Origin: Fidelibacterota bacterium
Lineage (GTDB): Bacteria; Fidelibacterota; UBA2242
Assembly: GCA_030655795.1 (NCBI GenBank)
Contig: JAUSPJ010000337.1
Coordinates: 1 to 8,071, forward strand
Direction: 5' to 3'
Length of the DNA stretch: 8,071 bases
Shown here one piece after another: positions 1-6,169 of the stretch (position 1 is the stretch's first letter; every line of letters begins with the position of its first letter). Both the position numbers and the translations under genes were made by a program. The notes below the pieces were generated by a model that saw only the letters and a program-made list of their open reading frames with translations, was not told the origin of the DNA and searched no databases.

Positions 1-10
1 ACATTGAAGA

Positions 11-42
11 GTTGGAGTGTTGGAGTGTTGGAGAACTGGAGT
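11..42. repeat. Short tandem repeat, four degenerate 8-nt units
   Basis: Two identical units GTTGGAGT (11-18, 19-26) are followed by two degenerate ones, GTTGGAGA (27-34) and ACTGGAGT (35-42). The array starts near the window edge and may extend to the left. No open reading frame is associated with it. It is most simply a microsatellite-like intergenic repeat; I see no functional signal in it. Confidence 0.6.
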
Positions 43-84
43 ATCGGGACTAGTGTCGTGTCAATTTTGTAAAGTCGGATTTGG

Positions 85-305
85 CTTAAATTAAGCGTCA
101 TGGAAATAATCAGATTAATTCCGGGACTTGACTTAAGACTGTCATATCAAAAAACATAGACTGATCCCCAAACTTTCCCGGCAGGCTTGAGTTAAGTCGG
201 ATCACTATCGCCCTTGATTTAAGTGTCAATGAAACCTTAAACCAATCATCAGTTTCTGCCAACACTTGAGTTAAGTATTACTTTCCAATAGATACTTGAG
301 TTGAA
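85..305. repeat. Cluster of six degenerate CTTGANTTAAG near-palindromes
   Basis: Six 11-nt elements start at 85 (CTTAAATTAAG), 127 (CTTGACTTAAG), 186 (CTTGAGTTAAG), 213 (CTTGATTTAAG), 265 (CTTGAGTTAAG) and 295 (CTTGAGTTGAA). All are in the same orientation. The first lies within a perfect inverted repeat, GCTTAA-A-TTAAGC (84-96). Start-to-start distances are irregular: 42, 59, 27, 52 and 30 nt. The sequences between them are unrelated. The cluster fills the gap downstream of the minus-strand lipid kinase and there is no gene in it. It could be a decayed repeat family or a set of protein-binding sites for a gene beyond the left edge. The repeat is seen directly; any function is unknown. Confidence 0.6.
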
Positions 306-318
306 CATTTCCTGATAA

Positions 319-1233
319 TCAGATAGACGAAAAATCTTTTCCCTGGCGCCAGAAAACCTCAACCGCCTTGTGCAGGCATTTCACCTCAATCGGTGTAATT
401 CCCAGCAACTCACCGTCGGGAGTCAGGACTTTCGGGACCCCGGTTTCCACTTTGATCTCTTTCACCTTGAAGGTTTCTATTTCGTCGATATGAATATGCT
501 CACCGGTGAATATTTTCGGAAAACTCTGCAGCAATTTGATTCGTCCCAGTTTTCCCAATAAAGTAACATCCAGGTATCCGTCATCGATCTCCGCTGACGG
601 GGCCATCAAAAAATTTGCCGTCCAGCGGGTATTGGATATCTCCACAAAAATATTGTCCCGCTGATATTCCTGTCCGTCAATAGTAATCGTCAGTGGATAG
701 CTGCTCAGGAAAATGGTTTTTTGAAGCACACCCAGGGTATAGGATAGGTTACCAAAGACTTTCAATTTATAGGCAATTTCGGTCACATCGGCCACAAATC
801 CGAGACCCAGAATATTCAGAAAGTAATAGATTTCGCCATGGGTCGTAAATTTTCCCACATCCACTTTACGCGGTGTCTGCAGTGCGATGATTTCAATCGC
901 ATCTTTCCAGTGCGTATTGTGCAGTTCCATGTCCCGGGCAAAAGCATTACCGGTCCCGATGGGTAAAATACCAATTGGAATTCTCACTTTCGATGTATTC
1001 TGATAGTATCCGTTGATTACTTCGAAAAGCGTTCCGTCACCTCCGGCCGCAACAACGCCGTCATATTGATTCAAATCAGTTTCCGCTACGATCTGAATCC
1101 CGTGTTCATGATAATCCGTAGTTCGCAGATCAAATTCTATCTCTTTCTTCTGAAAATAGGCTTCCACTTCCGGCAAAATCTTCTGGGCCCGTCCATGTCC
1201 GGCAAAGGGATTATAAACCAGTAATACTTTCAT
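319..1233 (-). CDS. Diacylglycerol kinase family lipid kinase (DagK/YegS/BmrU-like), canonical member
   Basis: A 304-residue soluble lipid kinase of the DAGK-catalytic superfamily. The family transfers phosphate from ATP to a lipid hydroxyl (diacylglycerol, ceramide, undecaprenol or similar) at the inner face of the membrane. The N-terminus MKVLLVYNPFAGHG carries the usual NPxAG-type opening. The nucleotide-binding GGDGT is at residues 64-68 and the second conserved motif PIGTGNAFAR at 91-100. The C-terminal beta-sandwich domain shows DDG at 217-219 and the acidic PDGE at 272-275. Length is typical for the family. I place the start at the ATG ending at 1233 and not at the TTG 18 nt upstream, because a GGGGGA Shine-Dalgarno lies 8 nt before that ATG and homologues begin at this point. 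It is the last gene of the minus-strand group, 85 nt after the paralogous kinase. The exact lipid substrate cannot be read from the sequence. Confidence 0.93.
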   Translation of the reverse strand: MKVLLVYNPFAGHGRAQKILPEVEAYFQKKEIEFDLRTTDYHEHGIQIVAETDLNQYDGVVAAGGDGTLFEVINGYYQNTSKVRIPIGILPIGTGNAFARDMELHNTHWKDAIEIIALQTPRKVDVGKFTTHGEIYYFLNILGLGFVADVTEIAYKLKVFGNLSYTLGVLQKTIFLSSYPLTITIDGQEYQRDNIFVEISNTRWTANFLMAPSAEIDDGYLDVTLLGKLGRIKLLQSFPKIFTGEHIHIDEIETFKVKEIKVETGVPKVLTPDGELLGITPIEVKCLHKAVEVFWRQGKDFSSI

Positions 1234-1241
1234 TGAATGTT

Positions 1242-1247
1242 TCCCCC
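1242..1247 (-). promoter_or_regulatory. Shine-Dalgarno deciding the start of the canonical lipid kinase
   Basis: On the minus strand GGGGGA lies 8 nt before the ATG at 1233-1231. An in-frame TTG at 1251-1249 would place this purine run inside the coding region, so the ATG is preferred. Confidence 0.55.
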
Positions 1248-1318
1248 ACAAAAATTAATTCTCGAATATAATTATTCATCAGCTGCAATCATATAAAAAA
1301 GGTCATTTTAAGGTGAAT

Positions 1319-2281
1319 TCACAGAACCAGGTGCAGCATTTTTGGTAAAATCGAATATTCACAGGGTGGCGTGCCGATAATTTCGCCATCGGTTTCCACA
1401 GCAACGGTTAAATTTTCACCGGACAGTTTGATCGTATATCCCTGATGATATTCGGCATTGGCCTTTTTAAACACCGAACCGGAATACAGAGATGGAATAT
1501 AGCTAAGAGTCTTTATTCGGCCCATTTTATTAATCAGCGCGATATGCAGTTTGCCATCGTCACAGGCAGACGGCACACCATAATTCATACCGCCGCCAAA
1601 ATAGGAACACTTGAAAACAGTCAGGTTTTTCAGAGAGCGGCTGAGATGTTCGGTCTGGTCAATCGTGACATCCGCAGAAAAATTACCGAATTGGAACACG
1701 TTTCTAAATCCCGCAAAAAGCGCCGCAACATCGATGTTCAGGCGTTTCAGAAAGGACATAATAACTGTTTTACGGTTGAATGCCACGATCGACTGACTGA
1801 TAACACCCACGCTGGAATTCGCCAGAAAATACCGGGCAATCTGATTCCCGCTTGGATCATTACAGATGACCTTTGCCACATCCACCACATAGGATTTTTC
1901 CGATAATACACGTTCCGGTAACCGGAGCCGGTCGGGAAATAATTTTTCCACATCGCAGCTGCTGCCGGCCCCTAGAAAGACAAGTTGAATTTCCGGATCG
2001 ATCAGGCGGTCATCCTGGATAATACCGTTCAACACTTCATTCAGGGTTCCGTCACCGCCAAAAACAACGATTCGCTTTATGCCCTTATCCACCGCCTGTT
2101 TGGCCAATTCAATTGCATGCCCCGGATATTCTGTGGGATGGCAATTAATTCTGAACTCCCGATTTTTCGATTCTTCAATGAATACCCGCCACCGTTTGCG
2201 GGCTTTTCCGCCACCGGCAAGCAGATTAGTGATAAAAAAGAGTTCCGGCTTTTGCGTTAATGCAGCGATAAGTCCTCCCAT
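1319..2281 (-). CDS. Divergent diacylglycerol kinase family lipid kinase
   Basis: A 320-residue second member of the DAGK-catalytic family, clearly distinct from its downstream neighbour. The N-terminal core is intact: FFITNLLAGGGKARKRW (about 15-31) and VVFGGDGTLNEVLNG (72-86, GGDGT at 75-79). The second motif, normally P-x-GTGNDxAR, reads FLGAGSSCDVEKL (102-114), so the T and N of GTGN are replaced by A and S. The C-terminal domain is present with DDGK (241-244) and TDGE (297-300). The ATG overlaps the end of the GNAT gene by 25 nt and no good SD precedes it, which fits translation coupled to that gene. About ten residues precede the usual family start. The acceptor is probably a lipid unlike that of the neighbouring kinase, or activity may be altered; that is inference. 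Confidence 0.88.
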   Translation of the reverse strand: MGGLIAALTQKPELFFITNLLAGGGKARKRWRVFIEESKNREFRINCHPTEYPGHAIELAKQAVDKGIKRIVVFGGDGTLNEVLNGIIQDDRLIDPEIQLVFLGAGSSCDVEKLFPDRLRLPERVLSEKSYVVDVAKVICNDPSGNQIARYFLANSSVGVISQSIVAFNRKTVIMSFLKRLNIDVAALFAGFRNVFQFGNFSADVTIDQTEHLSRSLKNLTVFKCSYFGGGMNYGVPSACDDGKLHIALINKMGRIKTLSYIPSLYSGSVFKKANAEYHQGYTIKLSGENLTVAVETDGEIIGTPPCEYSILPKMLHLVL

Positions 2282-3330
2282 ACCAGTGATTGTCTCAGAT
2301 GGCTGACCATGTCATCCCGATCGGGATCACCAGGCTTGAAAACGGAATAGAAATTTACAGGAATCGACAGACCCCAGAATTTATCAAAGATTTCTGCCTG
2401 CGGCGAATTTAGCGGATATCCGCAACGAAAGAACCGGTATTTTCGACGGTTGTTTCGGATTACCCATTTCAATAAACCAGCGGCCGCATCCTGGTAACCT
2501 TCCTCAAAGGCAAGATGACGGATGAACAGTTCCGATAATGGATGTCCTTCCGGTGGCGCCAGTCGAAGCGGACTCGCGATTTTTTTCAGAAAGGCAAATT
2601 TGCCCCCGTAACGGCTGATTACAGTATTTTTAAACTGTGACTGATCCCAGAGACTGATGGCCGCGACGATTGTATCATTGTGAATAGCCAGGCAGGTATT
2701 TTCCAGTTTGAAATCTTGCTGTTCATAAAGCGATGAGAGATAATCGGCTGTCCAATTTGGCCCTAATTCATATCCACCATATGATGTCCTGTACAATTCG
2801 GCCATTTCAGGGATATCGGTTTTAGTAGCCGTGCGCAAACTGTACTTTTTCCCCGGACGCAGAAGGGGTAGCGGAAAAATGTTTTTTACCTGATAATTGC
2901 TGACCAGATCGAATGCCGGAATTCCGGCCCGGCCTGACAACAGCGCTTCCATCGCACGGTTCGCACCAATCACCAGGATGAAACCGAGTTTGACCGGCGT
3001 ATCCATCAGGTAATCCATAACATGTTTCATCAGGCGAAACGTCAACAGTGTATTCTGGGAAGGGTTCTCGATTTTTATCCCGCCGATATAGGCGACGGAA
3101 ACCGCTTTTCCTTTGTATTCCACCGTTCTGAAAACAACTCCGACGGTGCCGATTATCCGGCTGTTTTTTTCCGCCACAAATATTACCGGCTTCTCACCCA
3201 GCAGATCATCCAGATAAAAATAATCCGGGTTTCGGTCATTGTTCACAACCAGTTTCGCATCCATCGGAGCCTGGCGGGATAAATCCAGAAGCGCCTGATT
3301 ATCCTTTTTTGTTGCAACACGAATTAGCAT
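2257..3330 (-). CDS. GNAT-family acyl/acetyltransferase, two GNAT-like domains
   Basis: A 357-residue protein that looks like two tandem GNAT folds. The first domain (about 1-150) opens with MLIRVATKKDNQALLDL, the usual beta1-alpha1 of GNATs. It continues through FVAEKNSRIIGTVGVVF (beta2-beta3, 51-67) and VAYIGGIKIENPSQNTLLTFRLMKHVMDYL (79-108), the position of the acyl-CoA pyrophosphate loop and its helix. The canonical R/QxxGxG/A there is degenerate. The second domain (about 164-335) restarts with YSLRTATKTDIPEMAELY and contains CLAIHNDTIVAAISLW (213-228). GNATs move an acyl group from acyl-CoA or a related donor to an amine; the substrate is unknown here. Because it is the first gene of a group with two lipid kinases, lipid or aminoacyl-lipid modification is a reasonable guess but not shown. 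The ATG at 3330 is preceded by an AGG-containing SD at about 5 nt. Confidence 0.8.
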   Translation of the reverse strand: MLIRVATKKDNQALLDLSRQAPMDAKLVVNNDRNPDYFYLDDLLGEKPVIFVAEKNSRIIGTVGVVFRTVEYKGKAVSVAYIGGIKIENPSQNTLLTFRLMKHVMDYLMDTPVKLGFILVIGANRAMEALLSGRAGIPAFDLVSNYQVKNIFPLPLLRPGKKYSLRTATKTDIPEMAELYRTSYGGYELGPNWTADYLSSLYEQQDFKLENTCLAIHNDTIVAAISLWDQSQFKNTVISRYGGKFAFLKKIASPLRLAPPEGHPLSELFIRHLAFEEGYQDAAAGLLKWVIRNNRRKYRFFRCGYPLNSPQAEIFDKFWGLSIPVNFYSVFKPGDPDRDDMVSHLRQSLVWEDLSLH

Positions 3331-3357
3331 GAATACCTGTGGTTTTTATCTTTGCTG

Positions 3358-3386
3358 ATTTTAGAACAGGCAGAAAAAAGATGCAA
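3358..3386 (-). promoter_or_regulatory. Candidate promoter of the GNAT-lipid kinase group
   Basis: On the minus strand a TAAAAT box (3363-3358, five of six matches to the sigma70 -10) has TTGCAT (3386-3381) 17 nt upstream as a weak -35 with three of six matches. It would begin transcription roughly 20 nt upstream of the GNAT start. A TTGACA further upstream has no matching -10. Prediction only. Confidence 0.3.
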
Positions 3387-3532
3387 GCATTATTCGATGT
3401 CAATAGAAGCAGGTAATTTCTTGTGGAAATAGAAAAACAGCACAACTTTTATCAGTATGCCGGGTATGCTGAATGAGACGGTTTTTCATTATCTTTCGTC
3501 GTAGCTACTCAGCCTCAAACAGCTCAGGTTTT

Positions 3533-3711
3533 ATGCCATAGGCATGCCTTTCCAAAGGTCACGCAGGTCACAACGGACTCCTTTGACCCGAAGGGTCTCC
3601 TTTGGAGGAGACTCCTTCGGAGAATCCTTCGTGATCGGCATAAACATTAACCATTCACTTTAGTGAATGGAACACCGCATACTATACCTAAAATCCCCGA
3701 ATTCATTCGGG
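3533..3711. repeat. Hairpin-rich intergenic element
   Basis: Six small inverted repeats follow one another. They are ATGCC-ATA-GGCAT (3533-3545), GACCC-GAA-GGGTC (3585-3597), CTCC-TTT-GGAG (3597-3607), CTCC-TTC-GGAG (3612-3622), CCATTCAC-TTTA-GTGAATGG (3651-3670) and CCCGAA-TTCA-TTCGGG (3696-3711). Four degenerate direct copies of GANTCCTTYG start at 3576, 3595, 3610 and 3622, and AGGTCAC is repeated at 3556 and 3565. No T-run follows the stems, so they are not typical intrinsic terminators, and no gene ends into them. The density of compact stems resembles REP- or MITE-like dispersed elements or a structured RNA. I did not find clear terminal inverted repeats or a target-site duplication. 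Confidence 0.55.
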
Positions 3712-3847
3712 TTATCCTCCGACTCCTCCTATGGACTGCTCCGTAGCCAACCACAATACCGTTCCGGATATAAGAAATGAAACTGAATACTTCAAAAGCT
3801 ATCAGGGTAATTTATAAATCGCCTCAATAACCACCTCCTCCGTACCG

Positions 3848-3863
3848 GCAATTCATGAATTGC
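3848..3863. repeat. Perfect 16-nt palindrome
   Basis: GCAATTCA is directly followed by its reverse complement TGAATTGC with no spacer. It lies about 250 nt upstream of mod. The perfect, spacer-free dyad fits either an operator for a dimeric regulator or a REP-like dispersed palindrome. It shares the ATTCA/TGAAT core with the two stems at 3651-3670 and 3696-3711, which favours the dispersed-repeat reading. Confidence 0.5.
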
Positions 3864-4012
3864 GCCAACAAACTCCCTTATCAATAATCAACATCTCGCC
3901 ACCATTCCCAATCAATATCGTCCCGATCTTGTTATACAAATTTTTATCTGTTCGATATTTCAGACAATTTTGTATATTAACGGTACATTAAATTGGGATT
4001 AAAAGGCTATTA

Positions 4013-4102
4013 ATGTCCTCCAATCTTTTCAAACTATTGCAATCAACCACCATTGACTGGCGTGATAAAAACATAAATGTAGCCATTCACCTTAATTACT
4101 AA
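4013..4102 (+). CDS. Possible 29-aa leader peptide/uORF upstream of mod
   Basis: An ATG at 4013 opens 29 codons (start MSSNLFKLLQ, end AIHLNY) and stops with TAA at 4100-4102, 14 nt before the mod ATG. It has a plausible SD: AAAAGG at 4001-4006, 6 nt before the ATG. The position right in front of the methyltransferase suggests a leader or translational coupling role, if it is translated. It has no recognisable domain and no similarity that I know of. An ORF this short can occur by chance, so confidence is low. Confidence 0.3.
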   Translation: MSSNLFKLLQSTTIDWRDKNINVAIHLNY

Positions 4103-4116
4103 AGCAGGAGTTCTCA

Positions 4117-5838
4117 ATGCCCACACTGCAATTCAAAGGCAAAAATATCATCTGGAACCATCATCTTTCTGTTCCATACTATACGCTGGATGAAATTGAA
4201 GACTTGAACTTCCAGCCCGAAAAAGCCGACGGCAATCTGATTATCGAAGGGGATAATCTTGTTGCTCTGAAAACGCTTTTACCACAGTTTGCAGGTAGAG
4301 TAAAATGTGTGTTCATTGATCCTCCATATAATACAGGTAACGATGTAGAAGAAGGGAAAAGCTGGGTATATTCCGATAACGTGAATAATCCTATGATAAA
4401 AGGATGGCTTGGAAAAGAAGTATCAAGAGATGATCTAACACGACATGATAAATGGTTATGCATGATAGTACCTCGTCTCAAACTATTGCGAGAATTACTT
4501 CATGACGATGGAGCAATATTTATTACAATAGATGATAACGAGTATGCTTCGTTAAAAGCGATAATGGATGAAATCTTTAACGAAGATAATCTTGTGGCTA
4601 ATATTGTTTGGCAAGCAAGAAAATCTGTCCAAAATGATACAGACATAAGTGTCAATCATAATTATATTTTGGTTTATGCCAAGGATAGAAGACAAACTGA
4701 ACGACGTTTGAAGAAGAAAAATGCGGATAAATGGCATCAAATGTCAGGTTTTGTTTTTAAGCCCTTATTATTAGATAAATCCAAATTCAGCAACCCAGAT
4801 AAAGACACACGCGGTCCATGGAAGGCTGACCCTTTTGATGCACCACACATCCGAGAAAATCTGACCTATCCAATTAAAAATCCTAATACAGGTAAGAAGT
4901 ATTGGCCTCCGAAAGGCAGATGCTGGCGTACTGAAGAACAAAATTTCAATAAATTACTAGCAGACAATAGAATTTTATTTGGGAAAAAGGGAACAAGTGG
5001 GCCACAATTAAAAGTCTTCTGGGACGAAAAAAAGGAATATGGCGAAATAGAGACTTCGTGGTGGGGAGAAGGTTCAGCAGAAATATATTTTGATGAAGAT
5101 ATTGACTATGCAACTGCTCAGGAATGGACTAATTATGGAACTACGACTCAAGGTTCAAAACTGCTACAATACTTATTTGATTCAGAGAAAGTATTTAATA
5201 ATCCCAAGCCAGTTGAATTAATAAAACACATTATTATGCAATCTGCTAATAAAAATGATATAATTCTCGATTCCTTTGCCGGTTCCGGAACGACCATGCA
5301 TGCGGTCATGGATTTGAATAAAGAGGACGGCGGCAAGCGGCAGTGTATCCTGGTTCAGATGACCGAAGCCAATGAAAAGGAACCGGATAAAAACATCTGT
5401 AAGGACATTACCCGTGAACGGGTGAAACGGGCTATCAAGAAATTTGATTACGCATCCGGATTTCGCTATTACAGGGTCGGCATACCGATTGATGCGGAAT
5501 CCCTGCTTTCCGGCGGGCTTCCGACCTACAGACAGTTCGCCGAGTACGTCTATTATCTCTGCACCGGCGAAAGCCTGAAGAATAAATCGGATATTGACGA
5601 AAAAACCTATTATGTGGGTAAACACGGCAGTTCAGTGATTTATCTGGTTTACAAACAGAATTTCGAGGAACTCACGCATCTGGCGCTTAACCTGCAACTG
5701 GCGGAAGAGATTATCGCAAAACATCCCCAAAGGCGGTTGATCGTTTATGCGCCCGCCTGCTTTCTGGAAGAGGACTACATGAAAGAGAAAGCCATTGAAT
5801 ACGTTGGAATACCATATAACATGTTCCGGAGGGACTGA
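4117..5838 (+). CDS. mod: Type III restriction-modification DNA methyltransferase (Mod subunit), adenine-specific, beta class
   Basis: A 573-residue SAM-dependent N6-adenine methyltransferase that gives the R-M system its DNA specificity and pairs with Res. Catalytic motif IV is FIDPPYNTGND (66-76, DPPY at 68-71). It is followed by IDDNEYASLKAIMDEIF (138-154), typical of Mod/beta-class enzymes. Motif I, the SAM-binding DSFAGSGTT, is at 385-393. Motif IV before motif I with the target-recognition region between them (about 165-345) is the beta-class order. Length is within the range of Mod proteins. The start is supported by AGGAG at 4106-4110, 6 nt before the ATG. Composition is mosaic: about 35% GC from 4321 to 5280, with frequent AGA arginine codons, then about 48% GC to the end with CGN arginines. 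The step falls at the motif I codons, suggesting specificity-domain exchange. First gene of the mod-MNT-HEPN-res operon; the stop is 1 nt from the next start. Confidence 0.95.
   Translation: MPTLQFKGKNIIWNHHLSVPYYTLDEIEDLNFQPEKADGNLIIEGDNLVALKTLLPQFAGRVKCVFIDPPYNTGNDVEEGKSWVYSDNVNNPMIKGWLGKEVSRDDLTRHDKWLCMIVPRLKLLRELLHDDGAIFITIDDNEYASLKAIMDEIFNEDNLVANIVWQARKSVQNDTDISVNHNYILVYAKDRRQTERRLKKKNADKWHQMSGFVFKPLLLDKSKFSNPDKDTRGPWKADPFDAPHIRENLTYPIKNPNTGKKYWPPKGRCWRTEEQNFNKLLADNRILFGKKGTSGPQLKVFWDEKKEYGEIETSWWGEGSAEIYFDEDIDYATAQEWTNYGTTTQGSKLLQYLFDSEKVFNNPKPVELIKHIIMQSANKNDIILDSFAGSGTTMHAVMDLNKEDGGKRQCILVQMTEANEKEPDKNICKDITRERVKRAIKKFDYASGFRYYRVGIPIDAESLLSGGLPTYRQFAEYVYYLCTGESLKNKSDIDEKTYYVGKHGSSVIYLVYKQNFEELTHLALNLQLAEEIIAKHPQRRLIVYAPACFLEEDYMKEKAIEYVGIPYNMFRRD
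5828..5833 (+). promoter_or_regulatory. Shine-Dalgarno deciding the MNT antitoxin start
   Basis: GGAGGG, inside the last codons of mod, lies 6 nt before the ATG at 5840. It fixes that ATG as the start over an in-frame ATG 45 nt upstream at 5795, and it implies translation coupled to mod. Confidence 0.75.
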
Positions 5839-5839
5839 C

Positions 5840-6169
5840 ATGTATACGGAAAAAGATTTTACCATTATTACCGATGTTTTCCGGGAGCATGTGCCGGGAT
5901 TAAAGGCGCTGATTCTGTTTGGGAGTTATGCCCGCGGAACTGCGCAGGACGACAGCGATGCGGATATAGCCGCCATCGTTGAAAAACCGGTGCCGCGTGC
6001 GGAAAAATTGACGATCTTGAACAAAATCTGGCAAGTTCTCGGACGAATGGGCTACCGGACGGACATCATCTTTAAGGACATTGAACAGTTTGAAGATGAT
6101 AAGCAGATTCCCGTGACCATGGCTTACGAAATCGATCAGGAAGGTAAACTATTATGGATGAAAAACTGA
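5840..6169 (+). CDS. MNT-family minimal nucleotidyltransferase (HEPN-MNT antitoxin)
   Basis: A 109-residue minimal nucleotidyltransferase of the polymerase-beta superfamily. The signature is complete: GSYARGTAQDDSDADI at 28-43 gives GSx10DxD with D40 and D42 as metal ligands, and TDIIF supplies a likely third acid at D75. Proteins of this type act as antitoxins to HEPN partners. In the studied MntA-HepT pair of Shewanella the antitoxin neutralises the toxin by adding AMP to a tyrosine near its active site. That pair belongs to a different HEPN subfamily, so the mechanism is only suggested here. It starts 1 nt after the mod stop and its last 16 nt overlap the HEPN start, so the three genes are probably translated together. 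The protein looks intact and potentially active. Size is normal for the family. Confidence 0.92.
   Translation: MYTEKDFTIITDVFREHVPGLKALILFGSYARGTAQDDSDADIAAIVEKPVPRAEKLTILNKIWQVLGRMGYRTDIIFKDIEQFEDDKQIPVTMAYEIDQEGKLLWMKN
6138..6144 (+). promoter_or_regulatory. Shine-Dalgarno for the upstream HEPN start
   Basis: AGGAAGG within the end of the MNT gene lies 9 nt before the ATG at 6154. This supports 6154 as the original HEPN start, although the frame opened there closes after 24 codons. Confidence 0.6.

Larger units (their letters stand above)
3331..4116. other. Divergent intergenic region without a conventional gene
   Basis: This 786-nt gap separates the leftward GNAT-kinase group from the rightward R-M operon. 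From left to right it holds the possible GNAT promoter, an imperfect hairpin with G-T pairs at 3453-3471, a palindrome GTAGCTAC (3501-3508), a hairpin-rich block (3533-3711), a perfect palindrome (3848-3863), an AT-rich stretch likely to contain the operon promoter (a TATATT at 3973-3978 lacks a convincing -35), and a possible short leader ORF. I see no tRNA, no rRNA, no regular CRISPR pattern and no transposase remnant. Confidence 0.7.

Noticed and set aside
85..305. CRISPR array
   Set aside because: The repeated unit is only 11 nt, degenerate, and spaced irregularly (27-59 nt start to start), unlike a CRISPR array; no cas gene is present.
1234..1251. TTG at 1251 as the start of the canonical lipid kinase
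   Set aside because: The ATG at 1233 has a GGGGGA SD at 8 nt and begins exactly where the family usually begins; the TTG would add six atypical residues.
1297..1318. Intrinsic terminator after the divergent lipid kinase (minus strand)
   Set aside because: There is a T-run on the minus strand but no GC-rich stem in front of it.
1445..1906. 153-codon plus-strand ORF
   Set aside because: It is fully antisense to a well-supported lipid kinase gene, has no recognisable motif, and is a frame shadow.
2273..2279. GGGAGGA (minus strand) as an SD for a later start of the divergent lipid kinase
   Set aside because: No in-frame ATG, GTG, TTG or CTG lies at a suitable distance; the nearby ATT is out of frame. 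The ATG at 2281 is kept.
3490..3760. Complete insertion sequence or MITE with terminal inverted repeats
   Set aside because: Only a 5-nt GCTAC/GTAGC match could be found near the ends, with no target-site duplication and no transposase fragment.
4117..5838. Phase-variable mod gene
   Set aside because: Many type III mod genes carry simple-sequence repeats that switch them on and off, but no tandem repeat or long homopolymer is visible in or just before this one.
5795..5839. ATG at 5795 as the start of the MNT gene
   Set aside because: It lies within mod and lacks a clear SD, whereas ATG 5840 has GGAGGG at 6 nt and gives the normal family length.
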